From contig NZ_JACHOU010000022.1 in the NCBI RefSeq assembly GCF_014206975.1, forward strand, positions 1 to 64,000: DNA of 64,000 bases. Direction: 5' to 3'. Positions 32,828 through 41,729 of the stretch are shown in pieces (the stretch's first letter is position 1; every line of letters begins with the position of its first letter). The stretch is from Aminobacter aganoensis. GTDB taxonomy: Bacteria; Pseudomonadota; Alphaproteobacteria; Rhizobiales; Rhizobiaceae. The notes beneath the pieces were generated by a model. It searched no databases. It was given only the letters and a program-made list of their open reading frames with translations, and had not been told where the DNA came from. Both the position numbers and the translations under genes were made by a program.

Positions 32828-35800
32828 TTAGCTTTGACCCGAGTTGCCGCTATAGCCCCCCCCCAGTTTGTAGGTACGCCGTTTCAAGTCGTCTCTCGTA
32901 ACGCCGATTTCGGCCCTTACTTCAGCACCTCGGTAAACATAAGAAGTTTCATGACGCGCATATTGACCCTCTCGGTCGGCGCTCAGCCAATTGAAGGACC
33001 CTACACAGAGGAGATTGTTCTCGACGGCGACAATCTTGCTGTGCAGCCTTTTAAGACGGTGCAGCGTGACACCAATGTGTTTCAGCGCGTCATCAGCCTC
33101 ATCGATCTGCTTAGTGCCGTTGAGCGCCAAGTCGGCGTTCAGCAAGGGGTCGGCGTATATATCAATCTTTGCGCCCCGGGCAGCGGCTAACTCCAGGGCC
33201 TTCAAAATGCCTGTACGTTCCATCGTGCGCAGCTTGATCCAAGGACTGACAATGAGATAGCGGCGCGCGTCGGAAGACAACACATTCAAGAGGAACGCGT
33301 CGTGTTCCGCAGCGTCGCGCAGGCTTTGCAACTGTCCCTGGCTCTCTTGTAGATCGGCTCGCGGCATCGTCTGGAAGTTCAGCTCCCTGCCAGGTTGCTC
33401 AAGGAAGGTCGACAGCAATGCACGTGGCGAGCCAGGTACCGCACTCGCCAGAAGATCCATGTCTCCGAACAGCAGAAAGCTGTCTTTGGCACGCGACACG
33501 GTCACGTTCAACATACTAGGAGAAGCGTCGATGAAACCACCATCTGCATGTTTGGAATAGACCGGGGAGAATATCACCACCGGGCGCTCAGCACCTTGCA
33601 GCGCGTGGACGGTACCGATTGTTATACCCAGGCGCCCCGAGACAGTGATCTTGTATGCGGAGCAAGCTCGCCGTAACTCGTGAACCTGAGCGCCAAATGG
33701 AGTAACAATGCCGACGATTTGCTCTACTGGGCGATTGTACCGCGCCTCCAAAGCGGTGCGATTTTGAGCCACCCAAGCGGCGATGGTCTGAGCTTCGGTG
33801 GGATTTGAGCGGCTATTGCCCGCACGAACCGCCTTTCCGTCAATATGAACGTATCCCATGGCGGGCAAGAGCGCATCGCCTGGGGCCGCACCGCGACGGG
33901 GGCGAAGCTTGCCCCGGTAACAAAGGGCATTGCTGTACTCTATTATCTCATCATGGCAACGGCGGTGCTCAAAGAGCCACAGGCCTGGGTCCAGGTCTGG
34001 CCAAGGCGAAACCCTGCAGGCCAGCTGGGCAAGCCGGATCGCGCTGCCCGAAGTGCTGCAAAGGCCCGTGGCGCTAAGGCTTTGAATGTCGCCGTCTGCT
34101 CCGAGCAAACCGGCCTCGCGTAGGTTCCCGACGTCAACGGCGCGAGGTACGGCTGAGATCGGCTCTATCTGCCTCAAATCGCCGATGACTAGGGCGCATT
34201 TGGCCAAAGCGAAGGCAGCGCCCGCGACCTCGGGCAAGGCTTGGCCCGCCTCGTCGATGATCAGTAGATCGATGAAATTGTATAAATACTCACTGGCCCA
34301 TTCGCTCCCGTCCCGCCGGCTGTAGGAGAGCTTTGACGGCAGGCTGGCGAAGGTTGAGACCGCGCAAGGGGTCAGCATCATACGGCGACGCCAACGTGGA
34401 ACTACGGCGGATCGCCCCTTTTTGGGCGCCGAGGCGACGACCTCGGCCAGATCAGCTTCCATCGCAATCAACCACCGCCCTTCCCAATAATGGGTGGCCA
34501 ACCGGAAAAGCTCGAAACGTAGGCCACGGTCAATGCGGTCCTCCAACCCATCTTCCAGCCCATCCCTTCCGTCGAGCGACATCAGCGCCTGTTTTCGAGC
34601 AGATTGGGCGGCGCTGATTTCGGCCAGTACCGTCCTGATGCTCGTCAACGTCTCATTTGCCGAGGCACGCTCGGCTTCGGCCTTTCGGAGCGTCTGAGCC
34701 AAGTGTTGGTCAATCTCAGAGATACGCTTCAGGCCTTCGAGGCCAGAAAGACCTTCCAGAGCTACGCGCGCCCTGAGAGCGCGCTTGCGTTCGATGCCAG
34801 GCAGAAAACTGAACAGCGCCAGGAGGCTGGATTCCTGGGCTTGCTGGCGGTTGAACACCGCGCGGTGGCGTTGCATGCTTTCGACTACACCGGCCCAGTC
34901 ACTGACACTTGCCTGAGCACGCGCCTCTGCTGCTGCCGGGTCATCGCCAAGAGCCCGCGTCTTACCAAAGGCGATGGATTGTTGTTCAAGACTGCGATCG
35001 GCCTCTTTGAGTTTAGCCACCTCAAGGGTGATGGCCCGCTGAAGGGTCGCGACATAGTCGGCCACCTCCCCCTGCATGTCAGGATAAGCCACTCTTGCAG
35101 AGGCTAACCACGCATCTTTGGCCGCCTGGAAAGCTCCCACGGTTTCCATCCGGATTTGTAAGTCCTCGGTTTGATACTTCTCCGCTGCCGCTTGCCGTCG
35201 GGAATTTGCAGGCAGAAATATGCCGAAGCTCTCGACCTCGGGCAGCCAGCGCCCCGCGAGCGGCCCGTCGCCCGCGGCGAAATCCTTGCCGAAAGCGTCG
35301 ATGATATTGGTGACCGCTTGATTATTCGAGGACGTAGCGACGATCACAGGCGGATCACCGCCATTTAGCGCCGCGCGAACCCAAAGTCCTGCCACCGCTG
35401 AAAGAAGGAGGGTCGTCTTACCCGTCCCGGGCGGGCCATTGACAGCGATGACGTCGCCTGGCGTTGCGGCGTCCAGCCAGGCCAGAACCTCTCGCTGCTG
35501 CTCAGCCAGGGGGAAATGGGGATTGGAATGCCCCAGGCGACGGGCAAGTTCTTTCTCTACCTTCGGCTCGGCGACCGAACCCTGTGCTGGTGCGACGATA
35601 TTACAGAGAAGCGGCGCCTCCGGACGATTGGCTAGGATTTTGTCGTATAGGTCCAAGATGTTGCGCACTGTCGCCGAAGCGTCTTCGGACGGCACCAACA
35701 GACCAAAACCAGCTGGGCGGTAATACTGATCTCCTTCGGGCCAGCCCTTTGCGACGGCGTCCATCATCTTGCGACAATGCGCCAAATATTCCGCCCAATC

Positions 35801-36250
35801 CATGGGGTCACTCAATTGCAGTGGCTCCGTGGTCAGGAAACTATCCAGGGCCTCCACAGCGCCGATGGTGTATTCGTCGGAAGGCAGCGGCGTCAGCAAG
35901 TCACGCGCTATGGTGTTGCGTTGCGGCGAGATCTTGCCCACGCGGTCGACCAGCGCCTCAGTAACGACGGGTGCGACCAGTTCTGGAAGCCCGTCACCGC
36001 TCGTCGCACCATGTGATAACCGCCTTGCAACCACCAGAGGCCAAAACCGGACCCCAACAGTCTTTGCCTTTGGCTGATCTTTGAAGAGTCGGATTACTGA
36101 GTCATTTGGTAGCACCCCATTCCGCAGGGTCTCCGAAGAGAGTTCAATAAACCGTTGGCGATCCCGTTGGCTAAACTTGCTCTCTCCCAAAGCTCCGTCA
36201 GCCAGGGAAGTGCGCCAATAGCGCAGGACGGAATCTACGTTGCGGTTCAC
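32828..36250 (-). CDS. SF1 helicase-phospholipase D fusion (type II Mokosh-like defence protein)
   Basis: 1140 residues. The first 240 are unrecognised. An SF1 (AAA_11/AAA_12, UPF1-like) helicase follows: Walker A NGPPGTGKTT at 271-280, a long coiled insert at roughly 370-590, Walker B LLIIDEAGQALPE, and later motifs RLGITIGTVHALQGAER and LNVTVSRAKDS. The C-terminal 130 residues contain a phospholipase D-type motif, LHSKIVAVENNLLCVGSFNW, with H1070 and K1072. The usual Asp of HxKx4D is Glu or shifted. A single protein with an RNA helicase and a PLD nuclease is the layout of Mokosh type II (MkoC). The GTG start is about 350 bp downstream of an XRE gene. Activity against phage is inferred. Confidence 0.78.
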   Translation of the reverse strand: MNRNVDSVLRYWRTSLADGALGESKFSQRDRQRFIELSSETLRNGVLPNDSVIRLFKDQPKAKTVGVRFWPLVVARRLSHGATSGDGLPELVAPVVTEALVDRVGKISPQRNTIARDLLTPLPSDEYTIGAVEALDSFLTTEPLQLSDPMDWAEYLAHCRKMMDAVAKGWPEGDQYYRPAGFGLLVPSEDASATVRNILDLYDKILANRPEAPLLCNIVAPAQGSVAEPKVEKELARRLGHSNPHFPLAEQQREVLAWLDAATPGDVIAVNGPPGTGKTTLLLSAVAGLWVRAALNGGDPPVIVATSSNNQAVTNIIDAFGKDFAAGDGPLAGRWLPEVESFGIFLPANSRRQAAAEKYQTEDLQIRMETVGAFQAAKDAWLASARVAYPDMQGEVADYVATLQRAITLEVAKLKEADRSLEQQSIAFGKTRALGDDPAAAEARAQASVSDWAGVVESMQRHRAVFNRQQAQESSLLALFSFLPGIERKRALRARVALEGLSGLEGLKRISEIDQHLAQTLRKAEAERASANETLTSIRTVLAEISAAQSARKQALMSLDGRDGLEDGLEDRIDRGLRFELFRLATHYWEGRWLIAMEADLAEVVASAPKKGRSAVVPRWRRRMMLTPCAVSTFASLPSKLSYSRRDGSEWASEYLYNFIDLLIIDEAGQALPEVAGAAFALAKCALVIGDLRQIEPISAVPRAVDVGNLREAGLLGADGDIQSLSATGLCSTSGSAIRLAQLACRVSPWPDLDPGLWLFEHRRCHDEIIEYSNALCYRGKLRPRRGAAPGDALLPAMGYVHIDGKAVRAGNSRSNPTEAQTIAAWVAQNRTALEARYNRPVEQIVGIVTPFGAQVHELRRACSAYKITVSGRLGITIGTVHALQGAERPVVIFSPVYSKHADGGFIDASPSMLNVTVSRAKDSFLLFGDMDLLASAVPGSPRALLSTFLEQPGRELNFQTMPRADLQESQGQLQSLRDAAEHDAFLLNVLSSDARRYLIVSPWIKLRTMERTGILKALELAAARGAKIDIYADPLLNADLALNGTKQIDEADDALKHIGVTLHRLKRLHSKIVAVENNLLCVGSFNWLSADREGQYARHETSYVYRGAEVRAEIGVTRDDLKRRTYKLGGGYSGNSGQS

Positions 36251-36596
36251 AAGTCTGGCCTTTGGTAGAGGGGACGACTGAAATTGATCGATCCAACACC
36301 CGATGGTCTACCCAAATACAGACAAGCTGTACATGCCATCATCCAGAGTACGCATGGACAGACCCAAGTTCAGATCATGACGGCTTTCGCGCGTATTCGA
36401 CACCCAGTCTGTATGTCCGCTTTTAGAACCTTCTGATTATCGGCTGGACGACCGTAATGGGGTCGCGAAGCGACCATTCACGGGTCTTAGCCGTCACACG
36501 CGAAGGCAAATTTTAGCTAAACGCCCTGTATGAGGGAACAAAGTGGCTGCCGCGAGGACCACGCACAATCGTCATCTCACTTGTTTGACAATTGGC
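36251..36596. other. Gap upstream of the helicase-PLD gene
   Basis: About 345 bp with no supportable gene. It contains the second copy of the degenerate repeat and should carry the promoter of the helicase-PLD gene. Confidence 0.5.
36447..36536 (+). repeat. Degenerate direct repeat, copy 2
   Basis: About 90 bp matching 27613-27712 in the same orientation, with the core CCATTCACGGGTCT followed by GTCAC, GCGAAGGCAAA and CCTGTATG. It lacks 8 bases present in copy 1. It lies just upstream of the helicase-PLD gene, as copy 1 lies upstream of the membrane defence gene, so the pair brackets the organosulfur operon and the helicase-PLD gene. Confidence 0.6.
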
Positions 36597-36875
36597 TCAG
36601 TCGGGGATCTTCAAGAGCGAGGCGATCGCTGCCGACGCATCAAAATCGAGAATTTCCGCGAACCTTAAGAACTCGACGACATCTACTCGACGCTGTCCGC
36701 TTTCGAGCCGCGCAACAAATGATTGGTATTGCCCAAGCCTGTCCGAGAACTGTGTTTGAGTAAGGCCAGCGGCCTCTCGTTTTCTTATCAACAAGGTAAT
36801 GAGGGCTTGGTGCCGCTCTGTGCCAAGGGTTGCAAGCACGATTTGTCCCATCCCATTGCAGATGGGGGCTTCCAT
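36597..36875 (-). CDS. XRE-family helix-turn-helix protein
   Basis: 92 residues. A compact HTH domain covers residues 30-75: REAAGLTQTQFSDRLGQYQS followed by VARLESGQRRV, the usual XRE recognition helix. The ATG at 36875 is used; 36851 is an alternative. Nested inverted repeats lie immediately upstream (36890-36912), so it probably represses its own promoter and that of the divergent hypothetical pair at 36928. Such regulators often control mobile-element or toxin-antitoxin genes. Confidence 0.85.
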   Translation of the reverse strand: MEAPICNGMGQIVLATLGTERHQALITLLIRKREAAGLTQTQFSDRLGQYQSFVARLESGQRRVDVVEFLRFAEILDFDASAAIASLLKIPD

Positions 36876-36889
36876 TATATCTGATTTTC

Positions 36890-36912
36890 AGTTATCTAAA
36901 ATTCAGATAACT
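36890..36912. promoter_or_regulatory. Inverted repeat operator between XRE gene and hypothetical pair
   Basis: AGTTATCT-AAAATTC-AGATAACT, perfect 8-bp arms with a 7-bp spacer. A second pair, ATCTGA at 36879 and TCAGAT at 36903, is nested in it, giving three copies of a half-site close to TTATCTGA. The placement in a divergent promoter next to an XRE gene suggests autoregulation. Confidence 0.65.
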
Positions 36913-36927
36913 CTAGGAGGCGGTTGA

Positions 36928-37464
36928 ATGTCGAACAGGTCCCTACTCCCGCCCGACCTTCGGAGCGCCTCGAAATTCTCGGCCGGTTGTTCCGCAAATC
37001 ACCCACAGCTCTTTGCCGGCATGGTCGATCCCGCATTAGTTCAAGCTCAGGCCTGGAGCTTAGCCCGTAAGCGAACCCTCGCCCTTTGCCGCCGCCAGCA
37101 GAAGTTGGAAGGCAAGCTAGCCAGGATCGCTGGCTTCCCGGCAGCTACCTTCCCTCCCCTCTGCGACGACCAGACTTCCGACGCCGTTCGGCAGCAGACC
37201 CGCTGGCAAATCAAGGATGCCCAACTCGGCTATTCCCGCGCCAAGGAAGCGGAGCAGCGCGCCGCGGACACACAACAACAAATTCTCGAGCAGCTAACCG
37301 CAACGCCCGTAGCAACGCTTGAAGGCGTCATTGCAAAGCTCGAAGTCGTTCTTCTCGAAGGCAAGGATTGTGAAGGCGACCCTCAGTTTCCGTGGCCTCA
37401 CATTCGATCGATCATCGACGACTTGAAGAATTTTGCTGACCATCCTGTGAATATTGAAAAATAG
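36928..37464 (+). CDS. Hypothetical protein, helical
   Basis: 178 residues, not recognised. The ATG follows AGGAGG. The middle (about 55-150) is highly charged and helical with QQKLEGKLARIAG and AKEAEQRAADTQQQILEQL, a likely coiled coil. No membrane segment, signal peptide or catalytic motif is seen. It is divergent from the XRE gene across shared operators, and the next frame begins before its stop, so the pair at 36928-37912 is probably one operon under XRE control. Confidence 0.65.
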   Translation: MSNRSLLPPDLRSASKFSAGCSANHPQLFAGMVDPALVQAQAWSLARKRTLALCRRQQKLEGKLARIAGFPAATFPPLCDDQTSDAVRQQTRWQIKDAQLGYSRAKEAEQRAADTQQQILEQLTATPVATLEGVIAKLEVVLLEGKDCEGDPQFPWPHIRSIIDDLKNFADHPVNIEK

Positions 37465-37912
37465 ACTTGAGTTTTGCGATATTCTACATGCATTTCCCAC
37501 TTTTTCCCGCAGCCTTCTGGATCAGGATTTCGCCTTACCGAAAATTGACAATGAAAAACTCCAATCAACTGGATTCTTCAAATTGCACACGAACGACATC
37601 ATCCCGGACTTTTCAGAAGTTCACAGCCGCTCGGCATTTGCAGACAGACATGCCACTGAGCTCTGGCAGACCATCTGCATGGACGATCAAGCCACTGTTG
37701 AAGGTGCCCGTTCCTGGCGCGCATCTGACCCTGCGGGCGTCGCGGCATCGCTCAAATCTCGGTTCAACGAGGCGGCCGTCGATGTTGCCTGCTGGTGTGC
37801 CGTGCAAGCCGACGGCAACGAGCCCTATTTTCGGGCTTGGCTGAATGTGTTCAAGCTGCTGAAGGCCGAGCAGCAGCAAGCCGCCCTTCCCGACGACAGC
37901 GACACCTATTAG
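37454..37912 (+). CDS. Hypothetical protein, coupled to the preceding gene
   Basis: 152 codons if the TTG at 37454 is used, overlapping the preceding stop by 11 bp. An ATG at 37679 (MDDQATVEG) would give 78 residues. The product is acidic and soluble, with no recognised domain; the C-terminal half (CWCAVQADGNEPYFRAWLNV) looks helical. The overlap suggests translational coupling. The start is uncertain because no clear ribosome site is seen. Confidence 0.5.
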   Translation: MKNRLEFCDILHAFPTFSRSLLDQDFALPKIDNEKLQSTGFFKLHTNDIIPDFSEVHSRSAFADRHATELWQTICMDDQATVEGARSWRASDPAGVAASLKSRFNEAAVDVACWCAVQADGNEPYFRAWLNVFKLLKAEQQQAALPDDSDTY

Positions 37913-38122
37913 GCGCCAAGAGATAGACCTGACGAGTTCGCGGATGGCGTCCTGTCGGGTTTGATTTTTGTTCAGCCTATAGTTGTCCACTGCGAGCGAG
38001 ACAGTCTTCGAGAACTGCGAGCAGGTTGCTGGTATTTCAGCGCGTGATTGTACTCAGATGTGGGCGCGATTTGGTGGCGGCCTGATTGACTGCTAGGGTA
38101 TGGACCGATGACTGTGGCGTGC

Positions 38123-38480
38123 CTAGGAGACGTCTGGATTGATCAGTTGCGCCAACACAGCCAATAAATTTAGCTCGTCAGTTTGCTTTCCGACTTTGGG
38201 CACGCCCGCGAGGACGGCGCCGCCGAAGCGCTCCGGCTCCTGATATGCGCTTGCCACGGCAAACGGCACATTTTGCGCTTTCAAGCTCTCCGCTACGAGC
38301 GTAACACGTTCTTGTCCAAGGTTTACATCGAGGAGCCCCACTGAGGGCAGTTCGTCCGCGGAGTGCGTCTCGGACGTTCGCCACAGGGCCCATCACCCGC
38401 CAGCCATGTTCCTCAAGCATTCGCTGGAGGTCTAGCGCGATCAGAAATTCGTCCTCTACAATCAAGACGCTCTTCTGCAT
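38123..38480 (-). pseudogene. Response-regulator receiver protein, frameshifted
   Basis: The gene opens MQKSVLIVEDEFLIALDLQR with the paired acidic residues of a receiver domain. It leaves frame after NVRDALR, near 38365. The other frame continues with SVGLLDVNLGQE, where the D of LLDVN is the phospho-acceptor, and then VPFAVASAYQEPERF with the conserved switch region, ending at 38123. A few residues seem to be missing at the join. Its ATG overlaps the 3' end of the frameshifted kinase gene by 19 bp, so the two formed a kinase-regulator operon. Single-domain receivers of this type act in HWE-kinase stress pathways. Confidence 0.78.
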
Positions 38481-39486
38481 GTGCCACTTTCAATTTGGGA
38501 GAGAGGCACCCCCAGCGGAATGACTATTTCGCTCTCCAAACCACCCACGGCGTACTTAAGTTCCACCTGCCCGCCCAGGCTGTAGGTGGTGACTGACTGG
38601 ATAAGCTTAGAGCCGTAGCCCGTGGTGGCGGGCGGGGCGACCGGCGGCCCTCCACTCTCCACCCACTTGAGCCGGAGGTGGTTGCCTTCCTCGACTTCCC
38701 AGTTGACCCGCACTCGGCCGCCGGGAACTGAAAGTGCCCCATATTTGGCCGCGTTCGTGGCCAACTCGTGTAGAACAAAGCTGAGGGACAGTGCGGGGAC
38801 CAAGCACATCGTCCGCGCCGGACTCGATTGCGACAGCCTCGGGATTGGGCGCGTAGGGTGCGAGGATGCGCTCCACCGCCGCCGCCAGCGCGGTCTCGTC
38901 CTGCTCGGCGAAAGCCAGATCCTGTGCCTGCACCAGTGCGCCGAAACGCCCCAGGAAAGCATAACGATATTCCTCGGCCGAACGGCCCTCAGTAGTCGTT
39001 TGACGGGCAATCGACTGCGCCACGGCGAGTAGATTTTTCATCCGATGGCGAAGCTCGCCGAACAACATGTCCTTTGTAGCCTCCCGATCAAGGCGGTCGG
39101 TTGCATCCTCGATGGACAGCAACATCGTATGGCTGCCGTTGTTAGGATGGTGCAGCGTGCGGGCTGACACAAGCATCGTTCTGCGGCCAAGTCCGGGAAA
39201 ATCGTGCTCGACTTCATAGTTGATTGCGGCTGCGCTTTTTGGGATCACCTCCATGAGAAGCACACGCAGTGCAGGTATATCCCACTGACCATCGCCCAAG
39301 TCATAGATGTACTTGCCGATGGTCTCGAAACGATCAACCTTGAACGTTTCAAAAAAATGAACGGCTGGCACGCTGTATGCAAAGGCTGGCATCCAACACG
39401 AACAGCGGTTCAGCAACTGTATCTACGATGCCCTGTGCCTGCGCATGGCTGGCGCGCAGAAGGCGGTACAGATCGTCCATATTCAT
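38462..39486 (-). pseudogene. HWE-family sensor histidine kinase with PAS domain, two frameshifts
   Basis: From ATG 39486 a PAS-like domain (DTVAEPLFVLDASLCIQRAS) runs to SFF, where a run of seven A on the plus strand (39351-39357) breaks the frame. It continues as ETFKVDRFETIGKYIYDLGD and reaches the HWE phosphoacceptor region ELRHRMKNLLAVAQSIARQ. A second shift near 38790 divides the ATPase domain; its N-box LVLHELATNAAKYGALS-like segment is in the other frame. Six T instead of seven would repair the first break. Both the kinase and its regulator are damaged, so real decay is plausible, but homopolymer sequencing error is possible. An intact kinase follows upstream at 39716. Confidence 0.78.
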
Positions 39487-39715
39487 GCGAAGCAAACCTA
39501 CATTGTAGAGGCGCGCTATCGCGAATTCTGGCGCCCCGCAAATCAACGGAACGAGGGCTCTGCCTCCCAGACGTGCGAAAGCCTGCCGAAAATGACCGAC
39601 CCTGAGCGAGTTGGCTCCGGTCCGTGAAGGAAACTCTCGCCACCGGCGCAGAGATCGTGAAAAGCGCTGCGGTCGCAAAATGACTCGCCTGGCCATGAAG
39701 GGAACGGACGCCTCA

Positions 39716-40669
39716 CTACACGGGCGGCTTGGGCATCAGCAGCGTCACGCGACAGCCAACCGCTAGATTTTCACGCGTTATTGTCCCACCGAGTTGATGG
39801 GTCAACAGCGACAGCACGCGGGAGCCGATCCCCCCTGGCCGCTCTTCGTGTAGCCCCACGCCATTGTCGGTTACGGACAGGACCACGTCACGGTCGACCC
39901 TTAGCGCTACCTGGATGAGACCGGCTCGCCCGTCTGGAAAAGCATATTTGAGGCTGTTGGTCACGAGTTCATTGACGATTATCGCAATGGGCACAGCTTG
40001 TTCGCTATGCATATACAGCTCATCAGCGTCGGCCTTGATGGCAACCGGGCTTGTTCCGCTGATCGATGCGCTGAGCCCCTGGCAGATGTCCGCCAAGTAT
40101 TCCCTTGCATCCACAACCTTTCGGTCTGCGCGTATCGTAAGGTGGTCGTAAACTTGCGCCATGACCTGAATGCGCGCCGCCATGTCGGAGAGCGCTTCTG
40201 ATGAGCTCACACTGGAGTCCTTCGACTGAAGTCGCATGATCGCGGATATCATTGCCAAGTTGTTCTTGGTGCGATGAGCGAGCTCCATCAGAAGCAGACC
40301 CTTGGCCTTTTCGGCCCTTACCACCTTTTCCATCTCTGTCCGGAGAGTTTCGGCGATGAGCCCGATGGCTGCGCCGGTTACCGCGAACAGCACGCAGGGG
40401 GCCACATATCCGGGAAAGGGAGCCATCGGCCTGATGACGAAATAGGCGAATATGGTACCAAGCGCGGTCGCGTATAGAGCCGACCCGCGATCAAATAAGA
40501 GACCCGATACGAAAATGCCAAGCAGAAGGAAGAACAAACCAACAAAGCCCGTTTGACTTTGAAGCCCGATATGCACCGCGATGCAGAACGCCATGAGGGC
40601 CGTAGTTGTTGCGTACCTCACCCAAAGCGGCTGCGGCTTCTCGGGGAGGAGAATTAGAAGTCGTTCCAT
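39716..40669 (-). CDS. Sensor histidine kinase, HisKA_2/HWE type with DUF4118 membrane domain
   Basis: 317 residues. The first 110 hold three or four membrane segments of the DUF4118 (KdpD-like) type, with a conserved GLLFDRGSALYATALG block. Residues 125-190 are the HisKA_2 dimerisation region with ELAHRTKNNLAMISAIMRLQ (phospho-His in AHRTKNN). The ATPase domain has N-box NELVTNSLKYAF near residue 230 and VTDNGVGL near 268. It is an inner-membrane kinase whose signal is unknown. The nearby receiver gene is broken, so its partner is elsewhere. It is intact, unlike the neighbouring kinase. Confidence 0.88.
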   Translation of the reverse strand: MERLLILLPEKPQPLWVRYATTTALMAFCIAVHIGLQSQTGFVGLFFLLLGIFVSGLLFDRGSALYATALGTIFAYFVIRPMAPFPGYVAPCVLFAVTGAAIGLIAETLRTEMEKVVRAEKAKGLLLMELAHRTKNNLAMISAIMRLQSKDSSVSSSEALSDMAARIQVMAQVYDHLTIRADRKVVDAREYLADICQGLSASISGTSPVAIKADADELYMHSEQAVPIAIIVNELVTNSLKYAFPDGRAGLIQVALRVDRDVVLSVTDNGVGLHEERPGGIGSRVLSLLTHQLGGTITRENLAVGCRVTLLMPKPPV

Positions 40670-40710
40670 CTTCGGCGCAAAACCCCTGCCGGCTTATCCC
40701 TAAAGGCACC

Positions 40711-40995
40711 ATGGACGTAAATGGCGACGGAGTGAAGGTGTCGGTGGCGCCCGATCTCAGGATGAACCGAAAAGACCTATTGCGCGTGCTGATAGTCTTC
40801 ACCTTGGCTGCGCTTTCGTTCCTCCTCGTCGAGACCGGAGTTCTCGCGACGCTTCTCGCCATTGGCGGCATACTCGCCATCGCAACCCTCGTTCGGGTCA
40901 TCCTCACAGGGGAATGGTCGGATACGAGTTGGTTCGGCAAGTTGGTGCAAGCGATCGCCAAGGGCTTGGGTGGTAGGCCGGACGAAGCCGAATAA
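40711..40995 (+). CDS. Small membrane protein, hypothetical
   Basis: 94 residues from ATG 40711, preceded by AAAGG. After 20 polar residues come two membrane segments at about 23-42 and 44-62 (RVLIVFTLAALSFLLV, then TLLAIGGILAIATLV), and then a cytoplasmic tail. It is divergent from the kinase at 40669, whose start is only 41 bp away. No family is recognised. Similar tiny membrane proteins fill the following region. Confidence 0.65.
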   Translation: MDVNGDGVKVSVAPDLRMNRKDLLRVLIVFTLAALSFLLVETGVLATLLAIGGILAIATLVRVILTGEWSDTSWFGKLVQAIAKGLGGRPDEAE

Positions 40996-41507
40996 CCACA
41001 ACGCAAAAAAGCCCCCGCCACTTTTCCGCAGCGGGGGTAGGGATGGGAGAGTTTCTACGGCTTCAGCCTAACATGATTCTACTGCCGCTACGGCAGCTTG
41101 AAACCACCGCCCATCATGAAGGCGACGATCGCCAGGGTGATGCCGCTGATGACCCGCTTAGCGACCAGCGAATGGTCGACAAGCGCCGGCAGCACATATT
41201 TCGGAGAACTGCACCGACCATAACGTGGCCCCGTGCTGCCTCTGTGGCCAGCCGATCCACCGCCACAACGACCGTCACTACGACTGCGCCCAAGTGAAGA
41301 AGACTTGCCCCGGATCAGAAAGGCCAAACGCCAGCAGGCCATGCACGAGGGCACGAAGGAAATTTCCCGCCGCTTCGCACGCCCGGCCGGCTTGGTCTAC
41401 GATTGGCAGAAGCGCCGCTGCGTTTCTGCCGATTGAGGAACATTCTTGAAATTTACGCTCGTCGCGATACGCTCAGTCGTTCCCGTTTTCCAGGCGGAGG
41501 TATCGCT
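40996..41507. other. Gap with terminator and a possible broken zinc-finger gene
   Basis: About 510 bp. A strong hairpin with a T-run on the minus strand is at 41011-41037. At 41225, GTG begins a frame reading CCLCGQPIHRHNDRHYDC, a zinc-finger-like cluster. It would need a frameshift to join the plausible continuation AMHEGTKEISRRFARPAG and YDWQKRRCVSAD ending at 41436. This is listed as possible but not supported enough to call a gene. Confidence 0.3.
41011..41038 (-). terminator. Rho-independent terminator, minus strand
   Basis: GCCCCCGC-type stem: CCCCCGC at 41012-41018 pairs with GCGGGGG at 41031-41037 over a 12-base loop. Six A at 41005-41010 become six T on the minus strand. It should end minus-strand transcription coming from the right. 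Confidence 0.7.
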
Positions 41508-41729
41508 ATGGCTGAGGCACGATATCTAAACCACAGGCTGGAATGTCCCTATTGCAAAACGATCCGGTTGAGGATTCCAGAGGACGCTAATCCAGAGACG
41601 CCTATCGCATGCGACGACTGCGGCAAATATCTAGGGACATGGGATGAGCTGCAAACCGATCTGGCAAGGCAAGGTGGGACAAACGGCGCGTTCCTGATAG
41701 AGAAAGGCCGCATCAGGAAGATCGGCTAG
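41508..41729 (+). CDS. Small zinc-ribbon protein, hypothetical
   Basis: 73 residues from ATG 41508, with CGGAGG at 7 bp. Two CxxC pairs, CPYC near residue 13 and CDDC near 34, form a zinc-ribbon. The C-terminus (LIEKGRIRKIG) is basic. A nucleic-acid-binding or protein-binding role is plausible, but the family is not recognised. A longer reading from 41403 adds 35 residues that do not belong. Confidence 0.7.
   Translation: MAEARYLNHRLECPYCKTIRLRIPEDANPETPIACDDCGKYLGTWDELQTDLARQGGTNGAFLIEKGRIRKIG

Noticed and set aside
41088-41354. Minus-strand frame with a hydrophobic tail
   Set aside because: Only the last 20 codons look protein-like, and no start with a ribosome site precedes them.
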